Source: DASRAU01 sp035638075
Lineage (GTDB): Bacteria > Acidobacteriota > Polarisedimenticolia > Gp22-AA2
Length of the DNA: 64,000 nt
Reading direction: 5' to 3'
Assembly (NCBI GenBank): GCA_035638075.1
Contig: DASRAU010000015.1
Location: 124,001 to 188,000 of the forward strand
Shown: in pieces, positions 45,162 through 54,419 of the stretch
Position numbering within the stretch: the stretch's first letter is position 1
How the letters are laid out: each line of letters begins with the position of its first letter
The notes under the pieces: generated by a model
Databases searched by the model: none
Seen by the model: only the letters and a program-made list of their open reading frames with translations
What the model was told of the DNA's origin: nothing
Position numbers and translations under genes: made by a program

Positions 45162-46459
45162 TTCGAAACTTCCGCTCCTCGGGGGGTGTTCTGCGCGCCG
45201 CCGCCGCGTTGGCGGCGCTTCTGGCAGGGGTCGCGGCCAAGAAGGCCCAGCCGGAGGATGCGCCGCGCCTGCGTCTCGTGCCGAACGGCGCGTCGCTGGT
45301 CCTGGAGATCCGCACCGGGTCCCCGGTGCCGCCCTACACCTTCACCCTCCCCGGGTCGGACACGGGCGAAGTGCAGGTCTCGTGGCAGGGGCGGCCGGAA
45401 GACTACCCGCGGCGCACCGCCCTCGGTGACGCCCGGCTCCCCGAGGTGAAGATCGACCCGCTGGGTGAAGACAAGCTGCAGCTGCACCTGCCGCTCAACG
45501 CGCTGCGTCTCGTGTCGGTGGACCAGTCCGCCGACAGCATCCGGCTGCACCTCGTCGAGCGCCAGGGCGGCGGGGCGGCCGACCCGCCGGCGGGCGGAGG
45601 CGGCGGTCCGGCCGGAGGCGGCAAGCCGACCGGGGGACCGGCCGGAGGCGGAGGGCCGGCCGGCGGCGCCGCGGCCCAGGACGGACAGGGGTCGGTCAGG
45701 CGCAGCGGCGACTACGAGATCGGGCCGGGGGACAAGATCGATTTCTCCGTCTTCGGCCACGACGACCTGAAGCGCAGCCTCGAGGTCCGCTCGGACGGCA
45801 AGGCGAACATTCCGCTCCTGGGCGACCTGAAGGTGGCGGGGAAGACCACCGACGAGCTGGACGACGAGGTCACCCTGCTCCTCGGCCGCGATTACATCGT
45901 CGACCCGCAGGTGAGCATCGAGCTGAAGGAATCCGCCAAGATGTGGGTGACGATCATGGGCGAGGTGCGCAACCCCGGCCGTTATCCGCTGAAGCGGGAT
46001 ATGAAGATCATCGACCTGATGGCCGCCTCCGGGGGCATCACGAAGGACGCGGGGTCGCGCATCAGCATCGCGCGGCACGGCGACAACGACTCCAACGTGC
46101 AGACCATGCTGGTGGACCGCGATCACCTGCTCGGGGACGTGACGGGCGAGTCCAACCTGGTCCTGCAGCGCAACGATGTCGTGACGATCGGCGGCAAGGA
46201 CTACTACTACATCCGCGGCGAGGTCTCGCGGCCCGGGCCGTATTTCCTCGAATCCGGCACGACCGTGCTCAAGGCCATCTCGGTCGCCAGCGGTTTGACG
46301 CCCTTCGCCAATCGCCGCCAGGTTTCGATTCTGAGATCGGGCAAGGACGGCGTGCAGGAAAAGCTGGTCGTCAGCCTCAAGCAGATCGAGGACGGGAAGT
46401 CGCCTGACATCCCGCTCAAGCCGGAAGATACCATTATCGTTCCGCGCCGCGTCTTCTAG
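45158..46459 (+). CDS. Wza-like polysaccharide export protein with extra N-terminal domain
   Basis: The 433-residue protein runs signal-like helix (11-27), a beta-rich domain (about 35-135, AMIN-like in pattern), a Gly/Pro linker (136-175), a Poly_export domain (about 184-255, YEIGPGDKIDFSVFG) and two SLBB repeats (VTIMGEVRNPGRYPL at 264; YYIRGEVSRPGPYFL at 350). Poly_export/SLBB proteins line the periplasmic and outer-membrane path for polysaccharide. There is no Cys at the signal cleavage region, so unlike E. coli Wza it is not a lipoprotein. GTG 45158 overlaps the preceding stop (GTGA). Confidence 0.9.
   Translation: MIRNFRSSGGVLRAAAALAALLAGVAAKKAQPEDAPRLRLVPNGASLVLEIRTGSPVPPYTFTLPGSDTGEVQVSWQGRPEDYPRRTALGDARLPEVKIDPLGEDKLQLHLPLNALRLVSVDQSADSIRLHLVERQGGGAADPPAGGGGGPAGGGKPTGGPAGGGGPAGGAAAQDGQGSVRRSGDYEIGPGDKIDFSVFGHDDLKRSLEVRSDGKANIPLLGDLKVAGKTTDELDDEVTLLLGRDYIVDPQVSIELKESAKMWVTIMGEVRNPGRYPLKRDMKIIDLMAASGGITKDAGSRISIARHGDNDSNVQTMLVDRDHLLGDVTGESNLVLQRNDVVTIGGKDYYYIRGEVSRPGPYFLESGTTVLKAISVASGLTPFANRRQVSILRSGKDGVQEKLVVSLKQIEDGKSPDIPLKPEDTIIVPRRVF
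45608..45651 (+). repeat. Direct repeats coding the Gly/Pro linker
   Basis: CCGGCCGGAGGCGG occurs exactly at 45608-45621 and again at 45638-45651, a 30-base period, inside the linker of the Wza-like gene. It encodes GPAGGG-type residues and may allow length change by slippage. Confidence 0.7.
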
Positions 46460-46480
46460 AGCCCGACTGCCCGAAAGTCC

Positions 46481-46508
46481 TTGCATCGCGCGGGTTTGGT
46501 GATACGAT
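46481..46508 (+). promoter_or_regulatory. Promoter-like element before the wzc-like gene
   Basis: TTGCAT (46481-46486), 16 bases, then TACGAT (46503-46508). The ATG at 46516 is 7 bases after the -10, so the message would be leaderless or carry about one base of leader. Confidence 0.45.
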
Positions 46509-46515
46509 TTCCGCC

Positions 46516-48669
46516 ATGATCAACAGTCCGGCCCCCGCGGGCGCCGACCGGCGCGAAGTCCACATTCTCGACTACTGGCGGATTCTCTGGCGCGGACGCT
46601 GGACCATCGCCGCCATCTTCGTCGTCATCACGACGCTCGTCGCCATCGGCACGTTCACGCAGAAGCCGATCTATCGCGGCCAGGCGTCGGTCGAGATCCA
46701 ACTGAACTCGCGCAAGGTCGCCCCGGTCGCCGACGTCGGCGAGATGGGCGGGTCCGGCTTCGGCTGGATCGCCGAGGAGCGCTACTTCAACACCCAATAC
46801 GAAATCATCCGCAGCCGCGCCGTTGCGACGCGCGTCTTCGATCGCCTCGACCTGTACAACCACCCGATGTTCCAGAAGGCCAGCGATCCGATCGAGGCCT
46901 TCCGCAGCATGGTGCACATCGAGCCGATCAAGGACACCGGCATCGTCGAGATCTCCCTCGAGGGCACCAATCCCGAGGAGGTCGCCACCTGGACCAACAC
47001 GGTGGCCGAGGCCTACGTCGACCGCAACCTCGAGCAGGGCGTGCAGGCGGCCTCGACCGCGGTGCAGTCGCTCCTCAAGGAGATCGAGCCGCTGCGCACG
47101 CGCCTGGCGGACACGCAGAAGGACTCCTTCGAGTTCGCCGAGAAGGCCAACCTCTACGTCCCGGAGAACCAGCAGAAGATCACCAACGACAAGCTCTCCA
47201 CCTTCCAGGAGGAGCTGACCCGGACCCAGGTGCGCAAGGGGACGCTCGAGAGCCTGCTGCGCCAGGTCGACCAGGTGCGGAAATCGGGCGGATCGTTCGA
47301 CAGCATCCCGGAGATCAGCGCCGACAAGACGGTGCAGGAGCTGACGCACGAGCGCGTCGGCCTCGAGCGCGAGTACCAGAAGCTGCTCATCACGTTCAAG
47401 GAGCGGCACGTCAGGGTCCTCGAGATGAAGAGCGAGCTCGACAAGCTCAACCAGAGGATCAACACCGAGGGCGAGCGCATCATCTCCAACTTCAAGACCG
47501 AGTACGCCCTCATCCAGGATCGCCAGCGGGATCTGGCGCACGAGATCGACAGCACCCGGTCCGAGTCGCTGCAGATCAACCAGAAGGCGACCGGCTACGA
47601 GCAGCTGCGCGGCGAGGCCTCCGAGGCCAAGCGCATCTACGACCTGATCAGCAGCCGGATGAAGGAGATCGACATCAGCGCCAGCCTGATGACCAACAAC
47701 CTGCGCATCCTCGATCGCGCCCCGGTGCCCAAGGTGGCGGTCAAGCCGCGCACGGTGCTGAACATGGCGGCGGGGATGCTCCTGGCGATGCTTCTGGGCA
47801 TCGCGGCGGTCTTCTTCCTCGACTACCTCGACAACACCATCCGCACCAGCGAGGACGTCGAGCAGTTCCTCGGGCTCAATCTCCTGGCGATCGTGCCGCG
47901 CGACACCGAGGCGATGCGCAACGCCGTGCGCGAGGCGTACCAGACGCTGCGCACCAGCCTGCTGTTCTCGCGCAAGGCGCGCACCGCCAACGCGGTGCTG
48001 GTGACCAGCGCCGGACCCCAGGAAGGGAAGAGCCAGACGACCGTGCAGCTGGCGCGGACCCTGGCCTCGGCGGGGGAGCGCGTCGTCATCGTGGACTGCG
48101 ACCTGCGCCGCCCGACCATCCACCAGCGGCTCGAGGTGGCGCGCGAGCACGGGGTCACCAACTACATCCTGTCGCCCGACGACGACCTGAACGCCTATCT
48201 CAAGCCGACGGCGACGCCGAACCTGTCCGCCATCACCTGCGGGCCGATTCCCCCGAACCCGGCCGAGGTCTTCGGCCACGAGCGCTTCACGGCCCTGCTT
48301 CAGGAGCTGAAGCGCCGCTTCGACTGGGTCCTGATCGACTCGCCGCCGGTGGTGTCGCTGGCGGACGCCTCGATCCTCGCGTCGATGGCCGACCTCGTGA
48401 TGTTCGTCATCAAGCACAACGGCAACGACAAGGAGCTCATCCGCCGCTCCATCGTCACGCTGCGCAAGGTCAGCCCGAACGTCGTCGGCGCGGTGCTCAA
48501 CAGCGTCGATCTCGAGCGATCGCACTACCGCGACTACTACTACCTCGGCTACTACTACTACGGCGAGTCCGGTGCGCGTACGGGAAAGCGTCGCAAGGGG
48601 TCGCAGACCAAGGTGGCCTCGGCTCCGGCGCGCGACGACGCCGGCACGCGCGGGCGCTTCGCCGGCTAG
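46516..48669 (+). CDS. Wzc-like polysaccharide co-polymerase with BY-kinase domain
   Basis: The 717-residue protein has a Wzz domain with a first membrane helix (about 30-50), a long periplasmic coiled-coil region (about 175-390), and a second helix (about 413-435). The cytoplasmic kinase domain has Walker A SAGPQEGKSQT (498-508), Walker A' VVIVDCDLRRP (about 523-533) and Walker B VLIDSPP (about 605-611). A tyrosine cluster (YRDYYYLGYYYY, 671-682) near the C-terminus is the expected autophosphorylation tail. It controls chain length and works with the Wza-like protein encoded just upstream. Confidence 0.95.
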   Translation: MINSPAPAGADRREVHILDYWRILWRGRWTIAAIFVVITTLVAIGTFTQKPIYRGQASVEIQLNSRKVAPVADVGEMGGSGFGWIAEERYFNTQYEIIRSRAVATRVFDRLDLYNHPMFQKASDPIEAFRSMVHIEPIKDTGIVEISLEGTNPEEVATWTNTVAEAYVDRNLEQGVQAASTAVQSLLKEIEPLRTRLADTQKDSFEFAEKANLYVPENQQKITNDKLSTFQEELTRTQVRKGTLESLLRQVDQVRKSGGSFDSIPEISADKTVQELTHERVGLEREYQKLLITFKERHVRVLEMKSELDKLNQRINTEGERIISNFKTEYALIQDRQRDLAHEIDSTRSESLQINQKATGYEQLRGEASEAKRIYDLISSRMKEIDISASLMTNNLRILDRAPVPKVAVKPRTVLNMAAGMLLAMLLGIAAVFFLDYLDNTIRTSEDVEQFLGLNLLAIVPRDTEAMRNAVREAYQTLRTSLLFSRKARTANAVLVTSAGPQEGKSQTTVQLARTLASAGERVVIVDCDLRRPTIHQRLEVAREHGVTNYILSPDDDLNAYLKPTATPNLSAITCGPIPPNPAEVFGHERFTALLQELKRRFDWVLIDSPPVVSLADASILASMADLVMFVIKHNGNDKELIRRSIVTLRKVSPNVVGAVLNSVDLERSHYRDYYYLGYYYYGESGARTGKRRKGSQTKVASAPARDDAGTRGRFAG

Positions 48670-48688
48670 CGGCCGGCCGGTTCCCCGG

Positions 48689-49414
48689 ATGGTCCGCGCC
48701 GATCCGGAGCCGAACCCCCGGGGCTCCGATCCCGAAGAGCACGCGCGGATTCGCCGCCTCTACGAGGCGACCTACCGCGAAGAGCGCTACCGGCGCCGCT
48801 GGAGCGGCCCGGGACCCCACCTCATCCACCGCGGCAAATGGGAGGCGCTGCGGCCGCTCCTCCGGAGCCTCGGCCTGCCGCGCGCCGACGCCCTGGTCCT
48901 CGATCTCGGCGCCGGCGGCGGAATCGACTGCGTCGAGATGGACCGCCTCGGGTGGCCGCTCTCGGGGATCGTTGCCCTGGACCTCGTGGCCCCGGACCTG
49001 CGCGCGGCGCGCCGCCAGCAGCCGGGTCTCCCCGCCGCGGTCGCGGACGCGACGCAGCTGCCCATCGGCGATGCGCGCGTGGACCTGGTCTTCCAGTCCA
49101 CGATGATCTCCTCGGTGCTCGACGCCTCCCGCCGGTCCGCCATCTACGCGGAGAGCGCCCGGGTGCTGAAGCCGGGCGGGGCGTTCGTCTCCTACGACAC
49201 GCGCTATCCCAATCCCTGGAACCGGAACACGCGCCCGGTGAGCGCGGCGGAGCTGCGCGGCGCCTTCCCGGGCTGGTCCCTGCGGCTCGAGAGCGTGACC
49301 CTGCTGCCGCCGCTGGTCCGCCGGCTGGCGCCGATCTCCGAGCGCCTGTGCGGGGCGTGCGAGCGCCTGCCGTTCCTGCGCTCGCACTGGATCGCCTGCG
49401 CCGTCAAGCCCTGA
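48689..49414 (+). CDS. SAM-dependent class I methyltransferase
   Basis: The 241-residue soluble protein has motif I VLDLGAGGGIDC (about 67-78), an acidic post-I residue in IVALDLVAPDL, VADATQLPIGDARVDLVF and an ARVLKPGGAFVSYD stretch (motif III region). The substrate is unknown; sugar O-methylation or lipid-carrier-end modification is likely from its place directly after the wzc-like gene. ATG 48689 starts 20 bases after the wzc stop; the longer frame from 48572 runs through the wzc coding region and is unlikely. It ends 22 bases from the convergent UDP-xylose synthase gene. Confidence 0.85.
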   Translation: MVRADPEPNPRGSDPEEHARIRRLYEATYREERYRRRWSGPGPHLIHRGKWEALRPLLRSLGLPRADALVLDLGAGGGIDCVEMDRLGWPLSGIVALDLVAPDLRAARRQQPGLPAAVADATQLPIGDARVDLVFQSTMISSVLDASRRSAIYAESARVLKPGGAFVSYDTRYPNPWNRNTRPVSAAELRGAFPGWSLRLESVTLLPPLVRRLAPISERLCGACERLPFLRSHWIACAVKP

Positions 49415-49435
49415 CGGCCGGCGCGGACTGCGAAA

Positions 49436-50422
<987 letters not shown>

Positions 50423-50468
50423 GGTCCCCCCGCTTCCCCCGCTCCCCCCGCGGACGACGATGTCGCAC

Positions 50469-50486
50469 GGCCCGGTCTCCCGGGCC
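50469..50486. promoter_or_regulatory. Inverted repeat at the -35 region of the acyltransferase promoter
   Basis: GGCCCGG, a 4-base loop and CCGGGCC form a perfect 7-base inverted repeat 6 bases before TATAAT (50493). It lies between divergent genes, so it is more likely an operator than a terminator. Confidence 0.4.
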
Positions 50487-50492
50487 GCGCAG

Positions 50493-50498
50493 TATAAT
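50493..50498 (+). promoter_or_regulatory. -10 element upstream of the acyltransferase-lpxB operon
   Basis: A perfect TATAAT 82 bases before the GTG start at 50581, giving a leader of about 75 bases, in which I see no structured element or small gene. Confidence 0.45.
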
Positions 50499-50580
50499 CC
50501 ACCGCGCGTGGCGCGCCGTCACTTCCCCACCTCCCTTCGATCCCGTTCGTCCTTCCGGTGATGCCGTTCCGGGTGACTCC

Positions 50581-51285
50581 GTGACGCGCAGCGCCTGGGG
50601 GCGGAGATGGCTGCCCGTGCTGGCGTCCGGCCTCGTCCGGACGCTGCGGCGCACGCTGCGCCTGACCTGGGAGAACGACGGCGTGGTGCGCGAGCTCCAC
50701 CGGGCCGGCCGCCCCTACGTGCACGCCTTCTTCCACGATCAGCTCCTGCTGATGACCTATTCCTATCTCGGCCAGTCGTACGGCAGGACCCTGGCGGTGC
50801 TCTCCAGCCGGCACCGGGACGGAGAGTACGTGTCGCGCACCCTCGAGCGCTTCGGGCACCTCATGGTGCGGGGATCGACCGGCCGCGGCGGGGCGGCGGC
50901 ACTGGTGGAGATGATCCGGCACCTGCGCGCGGGGCGCGACGCCGCCTTCGCGACCGACGGCCCTCGCGGACCGCGCCACCGCGTGCAGATCGGGGTCGTG
51001 GAAGCGGCGCGGCTGGGCCGGGCGCCCATCGTCCCGGTGGCGTTCGCGGCGTCGCGCGGGTCGAGGCTGCGTTCCTGGGATCGGTTCCTCGTGCCGCGGC
51101 CGTTCGCGCGCGGCATCTTCGTGTACGGCGACCCGATCGCCGTGGACGCGCGGGCCGATCGCGCCGCCATGGAGAGGATCCGCGCCGAGCTCGAGCGGAT
51201 CCTCGAGGCCCTGACGACGCGCGCCGAGAGCCTCGCGGTCGGAGCGCGCGTCGGAGCCGTCGAGGGGCTCGGAGGGCGGTCGTGA
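50581..51285 (+). CDS. DUF374 lysophospholipid acyltransferase family protein
   Basis: The 234-residue protein belongs to the LPLAT superfamily as DUF374: HAFFHDQLLLM (HX4-type active-site region), LSSRHRDGEYVSRTLERFG, VRGSTGRGGAAAL, FATDGPRGPRHRVQIG and APIVPVAFAASR. DUF374 proteins often sit near lipid A genes and are thought to acylate lipid A or a related glycolipid; the direct reaction is not proven. Its stop overlaps the lpxB start by 4 bases (GTGA), which supports a lipid A link. GTG 50581 is the start. Confidence 0.87.
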   Translation: MTRSAWGRRWLPVLASGLVRTLRRTLRLTWENDGVVRELHRAGRPYVHAFFHDQLLLMTYSYLGQSYGRTLAVLSSRHRDGEYVSRTLERFGHLMVRGSTGRGGAAALVEMIRHLRAGRDAAFATDGPRGPRHRVQIGVVEAARLGRAPIVPVAFAASRGSRLRSWDRFLVPRPFARGIFVYGDPIAVDARADRAAMERIRAELERILEALTTRAESLAVGARVGAVEGLGGRS

Positions 51286-52508
51286 CGCGACCGGCTCGCG
51301 TCCTGATCGTGGCGGGGGAGGCCTCGGGCGATCTCTACGGCGGCCTGATCCAGCGCGCCATGCGGGAAGGAGCGCCGGCCACGCCGCGCGACACGGAGCC
51401 GCATTCGGGGCCGTCGACCGCCGCCCCTCCGATCGTGTTCACCGGCATCGGCGGCGGCGCCATGCGCGCGGCGGGGCTCGAGCCGCTCGCGGACGCCGCC
51501 GTGATCGGGGTGACCGGCATCGTCGAGGTCGCGGCGCGGTTCGGCGCCATCTGGGACGCCTACCGCGCCGCATCGCGAATCCTTTCGGATCCGGCGACCC
51601 GACCCGACCTCGCGATCCTCATCGACTACCCCGATTTCAACCTGCGCCTGGCGGCGCGCGCCCGCGCGGCCGGCGTGCCGGTGCTGTACTTCGTCAGCCC
51701 GCAGGTGTGGGCATGGCGGCGCGGGCGGGTCCGCCAGATGGCCGGGCTCGTCGATCGGATGCTCGTGATCCTCCCGTTCGAGGAGGCGATCTACCGCGCC
51801 GCCGGCGTGCCGGTCACGTTCGTCGGGCACCCGCTCCTCGACCTCGTGCGGACGCACCGCAACCGCCGCCAGGAGCGCGCGCGCCTCGGCCTCGACCCCG
51901 ATCGCCCGGTCGTGGCGCTCCTGCCGGGCAGCCGGCGCAACGAGCTCGCCGCCCACCTGCCGCCGATGCTCGACGCGGTCGCCCGGCTCCGCTCCGAATT
52001 CCGCGATCTGCAGAGCCTGCTCACGGTCGCCCCGACCCGCCGGGAGGAGGAGATCCGCGCCCTGGCGCAGAAGGCTTTGCCCGGGCAGCCGCTGCCGGTC
52101 CTGGTGCGGGAGGATCGCTACGACGCCGTCGCGGCGGCGGACGTCGCGGTCGTGGCCTCCGGCACCGCGACGCTCGAGACCGCGCTCCTCGGGACGCCGA
52201 TGGTGATCGTCTACCGGATGAACCCGATGACCTACGCTTTGGCGCGCCGGCTGACCGATCTGCCGCACGTCGGGATGCCGAACCTCATCGCCGGACGCCG
52301 CGTCGTCCCCGAGCTGATCCAGGACGAGTGCGCGGGGCCCTCGATCGCGCGGGCGCTGCGCGGGATCCTGACCGATCCGGCCCGCGCCGGGGCGATGCGA
52401 TCCGAGTTGGAGGGGGTGCGGGCGCGCCTCGGAGAGCCGGGCGCCATCGGACGGGTGGCGCACATCGCCTGGGATATGATCGCGGCCGCGCGCGGCGGCG
52501 CACGATGA
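51282..52508 (+). CDS. lpxB: Lipid-A-disaccharide synthase
   Basis: LpxB joins UDP-2,3-diacylglucosamine and lipid X into the tetra-acyl disaccharide. The 408-residue GT19 protein has VAGEASGDLYGG at the N-terminus, FTGIGGGAMRAAGLE, ILIDYPDFNLRLA, the SPQVWAWRRGRV signature, FVGHPLLD, LPGSRRNEL and VASGTATLETAL. A Pro/Thr/Ser-rich insert of about 20 residues follows the first motif (after residue 28). GTG 51282 starts in a GTGA overlap. Together with the LpxH-like gene at 0.4 kb it supports a classical lipid A pathway. Confidence 0.95.
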   Translation: MTRPARVLIVAGEASGDLYGGLIQRAMREGAPATPRDTEPHSGPSTAAPPIVFTGIGGGAMRAAGLEPLADAAVIGVTGIVEVAARFGAIWDAYRAASRILSDPATRPDLAILIDYPDFNLRLAARARAAGVPVLYFVSPQVWAWRRGRVRQMAGLVDRMLVILPFEEAIYRAAGVPVTFVGHPLLDLVRTHRNRRQERARLGLDPDRPVVALLPGSRRNELAAHLPPMLDAVARLRSEFRDLQSLLTVAPTRREEEIRALAQKALPGQPLPVLVREDRYDAVAAADVAVVASGTATLETALLGTPMVIVYRMNPMTYALARRLTDLPHVGMPNLIAGRRVVPELIQDECAGPSIARALRGILTDPARAGAMRSELEGVRARLGEPGAIGRVAHIAWDMIAAARGGAR

Positions 52509-53440
52509 CGGAACGAAGGGCGCGGGCGATCGGGACTTCCACGGCGGCGGAACGGGGCGTGCGCGGCATGACCGCGTTCGGCAGCGCTCTCGCCGAGCGC
52601 GACGGCCTGCGCCTCACGGTCGAGATCAAGGGCTTCAACAACCGCGTGCTCGACGTCCGGCTGCGGCTGCCGCCGGAGGTGGCCTCGAGCGAGCCCGAGC
52701 TGCGCCGCCTCCTGCAGGAGCGGCTGGTGCGCGGCCGCGTCGAGGCGACCGCGACCCTGCTCGCCGCGGGAGACGGCGAGGGTCGCCTGGAGATTCGCGA
52801 CGCCATCGCGGCCCAGTACGTCGAGGCGGCGCGCCGGCTCGCCCGGCGGCATCGTCTCGGAGCCTCGTTTCCGGCGGCGTCACTCCTGTCGATGCCGGGC
52901 GTCGTGCAGGTGACCGGGGACGAGGCGGCCGATCCGGCCGTCGCGATCGGGCTCCTGCGGGACGCCTTCGCCGCCGCGCTCGACGCGTTCGATACCGGGC
53001 GCCGGGCCGAGGGGACGCGACTCTCCGCCGACCTGCGCGGCCGCCTCGATGCGATGGAGCGGGACGTCGCCGTCATCGCCCAAGACACCGCGCGCGAGCC
53101 GGATCGCCTGGCCGCCCGGCTGCGCGAGCGCCTGGCGCCGCTGCTCCAGGACGCGGCGATCGATCCGGCGCGCCTGGCGCAGGAGGTGGCGCTGCTCGCC
53201 GACAAGGTGGACATCAGCGAGGAGCTGGTCCGGCTCGGCGGCTATCTCGAGCAGGCGCGGGGCCTCCTCGAAGGGCGGGAATCGCCCGCCGGGAAGATGC
53301 TCGACTTCGTGATGCAGGAGATGAACCGGGAGTCGAACACGATCGCCAGCAAGGCGGAGGCGCTGCCGATCTGCCAGGCGGCGCTGCGGCTCCGCTCGGC
53401 GGTCGAGACGATCCGCGAGCAGGTGCAGAACCTCGAATGA
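52505..53440 (+). CDS. yicC: YicC family protein (RNase-like)
   Basis: The 311-residue protein is a little longer than E. coli YicC (287) because of an N-terminal extension before GMTAFGSA. The YicC_N domain contains VEIKGFNNRVLDVRLRLP; the C-terminal DUF1732 domain has LADKVDISEELVRLGGYLEQ and ESPAGKMLDFVMQEMNRE. YicC has been described as an endoribonuclease or as an adaptor in RNA decay. The order yicC-gmk-rpoZ-coaBC-priA is a widespread bacterial arrangement. ATG 52505 overlaps the lpxB stop (ATGA). Confidence 0.93.
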   Translation: MTERRARAIGTSTAAERGVRGMTAFGSALAERDGLRLTVEIKGFNNRVLDVRLRLPPEVASSEPELRRLLQERLVRGRVEATATLLAAGDGEGRLEIRDAIAAQYVEAARRLARRHRLGASFPAASLLSMPGVVQVTGDEAADPAVAIGLLRDAFAAALDAFDTGRRAEGTRLSADLRGRLDAMERDVAVIAQDTAREPDRLAARLRERLAPLLQDAAIDPARLAQEVALLADKVDISEELVRLGGYLEQARGLLEGRESPAGKMLDFVMQEMNRESNTIASKAEALPICQAALRLRSAVETIREQVQNLE

Positions 53441-54072
53441 GCAAGGGGACGGGCGGCCTGCTGGTGGTCTCCGCCCCCTCGGGGGCGGGGAAGACGACGC
53501 TCTGCCGTCGGCTCCTCCAGGCCCTGCCGGGGCTGGTGTTCTCCGTCTCCCACACGACACGGGCGGCGCGCGCCGGCGAGCGGCCCGGCGTGGACTACCA
53601 CTTCGTCACGCGGGAGGAGTTCGAGGCGCGCCGCAAGGGCGGCGAATTCCTGGAATGGGCCGTGGTCGGGGGCGAGCTCTATGGCACCTCCAGCCGCCAG
53701 GTCGAGGAGGTCCTCCGCGAGGGGCACGACGTGCTGCTCGACGTGGACACGCAGGGGGCCATGGCGGTGCGGCGCCTGCGGCCGGAGGCGGTCCTGATCT
53801 TCATCCTCCCGCCCGGGCCCGAGGCGCTGCGGGCGCGGCTCCTGGCGCGGGGCAGCGAGTCGGACGAGAGCCTCGAGAAGCGGCTGCGCCTGGCCGCCGC
53901 CGAGGTGGCGCGGGCCTCGGAGTACGACTACCAGGTGGTCAACGACGACCTCGACGCCGCCTTCGATCGCCTGCGCTCCATCGTGGTCGCGACCCGCTGC
54001 CGGACCTCGCGCCTCAAGGAGCGTGTCGCCTCGATCCAGGCCGGGTTCGGGCCCGATCGCCCCGCCTCCTGA
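53437..54072 (+). CDS. gmk: Guanylate kinase
   Basis: Gmk phosphorylates GMP to GDP. The 211-residue protein has P-loop SAPSGAGKTTL (12-22), the GMP-binding VSHTTRAARAGERPGVDYHF and the ELYGTSS segment, DVDTQGA and a C-terminal lid with SDESLEKRL. Length is normal (about 205). ATGA overlap with yicC. A -10-like TACAAT begins 3 bases after its stop for the downstream rpoZ. Confidence 0.96.
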   Translation: MSKGTGGLLVVSAPSGAGKTTLCRRLLQALPGLVFSVSHTTRAARAGERPGVDYHFVTREEFEARRKGGEFLEWAVVGGELYGTSSRQVEEVLREGHDVLLDVDTQGAMAVRRLRPEAVLIFILPPGPEALRARLLARGSESDESLEKRLRLAAAEVARASEYDYQVVNDDLDAAFDRLRSIVVATRCRTSRLKERVASIQAGFGPDRPAS

Positions 54073-54074
54073 GG

Positions 54075-54080
54075 TACAAT
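54075..54080 (+). promoter_or_regulatory. -10 element of the rpoZ-coaBC-udg-priA operon
   Basis: TACAAT directly after the gmk stop, giving a leader of about 50 bases that holds the hairpin at 54097-54112 and the first ribosome-binding site. Confidence 0.4.
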
Positions 54081-54096
54081 GCACGCTTTCCGTCCG

Positions 54097-54112
54097 GCCC
54101 CGGACCCGGGGC
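54097..54112 (+). other. GC hairpin in the rpoZ leader
   Basis: GCCCCGGACCCGGGGC can fold into a 6-7 bp stem with a 2-4 base loop, ending 14 bases before the first Shine-Dalgarno. No U-tract follows, so it is not an intrinsic terminator. It could damp translation or stabilise the 5' end. Confidence 0.4.
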
Positions 54113-54124
54113 GTGGATTCCGTG

Positions 54125-54160
54125 CCAGGGAGGTTGAATGACCCAGGGAGGTTCGATGGT
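54125..54160 (+). repeat. Tandem duplication of ribosome-binding site plus start codon
   Basis: Two 18-base units each hold CCAGGGAGGTT followed 2 bases later by ATG (54125-54140 and 54143-54158). Both starts are in the rpoZ frame with the same 4-base gap after AGGGAGG. Confidence 0.75.
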
Positions 54161-54419
54161 CCGCCTCGATTCAATCGGCAACAAGTTCGAGTTCATCACC
54201 ATCGCGGCCGAGCGCTGCAAGCAGCTGCAGCGCGGCGCCCGCGCGCGCATCGAAAGCCTGTCGCAGAAGTCGATGACCATCGCCCAGGAGGAAGTCCTGG
54301 CCGGGGTCATCCCGTACAGCTACGGTCCGTTCCCGGAGGAGATCCCGGTGCAGACGGAGGTCAGCGAGGTGACCACGGAGCCGTACGCCATCGACGAAGG
54401 GGTCCCACCGGGTGAGTGA
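54138..54419 (+). CDS. rpoZ: DNA-directed RNA polymerase subunit omega
   Basis: The 93-residue protein (87 from the second start) has the omega core FEFITIAAERCKQLQRGARARI, in which the basic stretch after RC contacts the beta-prime subunit. The C-terminal half is acidic and rich in Pro and Glu. Omega aids assembly of RNA polymerase. ATG 54138 and ATG 54156 both have a perfect AGGGAGG ribosome-binding site; 54156 begins MVRLDSIGNK, closest to other omegas. Its end overlaps the coaBC GTG by 8 bases. Confidence 0.9.
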   Translation: MTQGGSMVRLDSIGNKFEFITIAAERCKQLQRGARARIESLSQKSMTIAQEEVLAGVIPYSYGPFPEEIPVQTEVSEVTTEPYAIDEGVPPGE

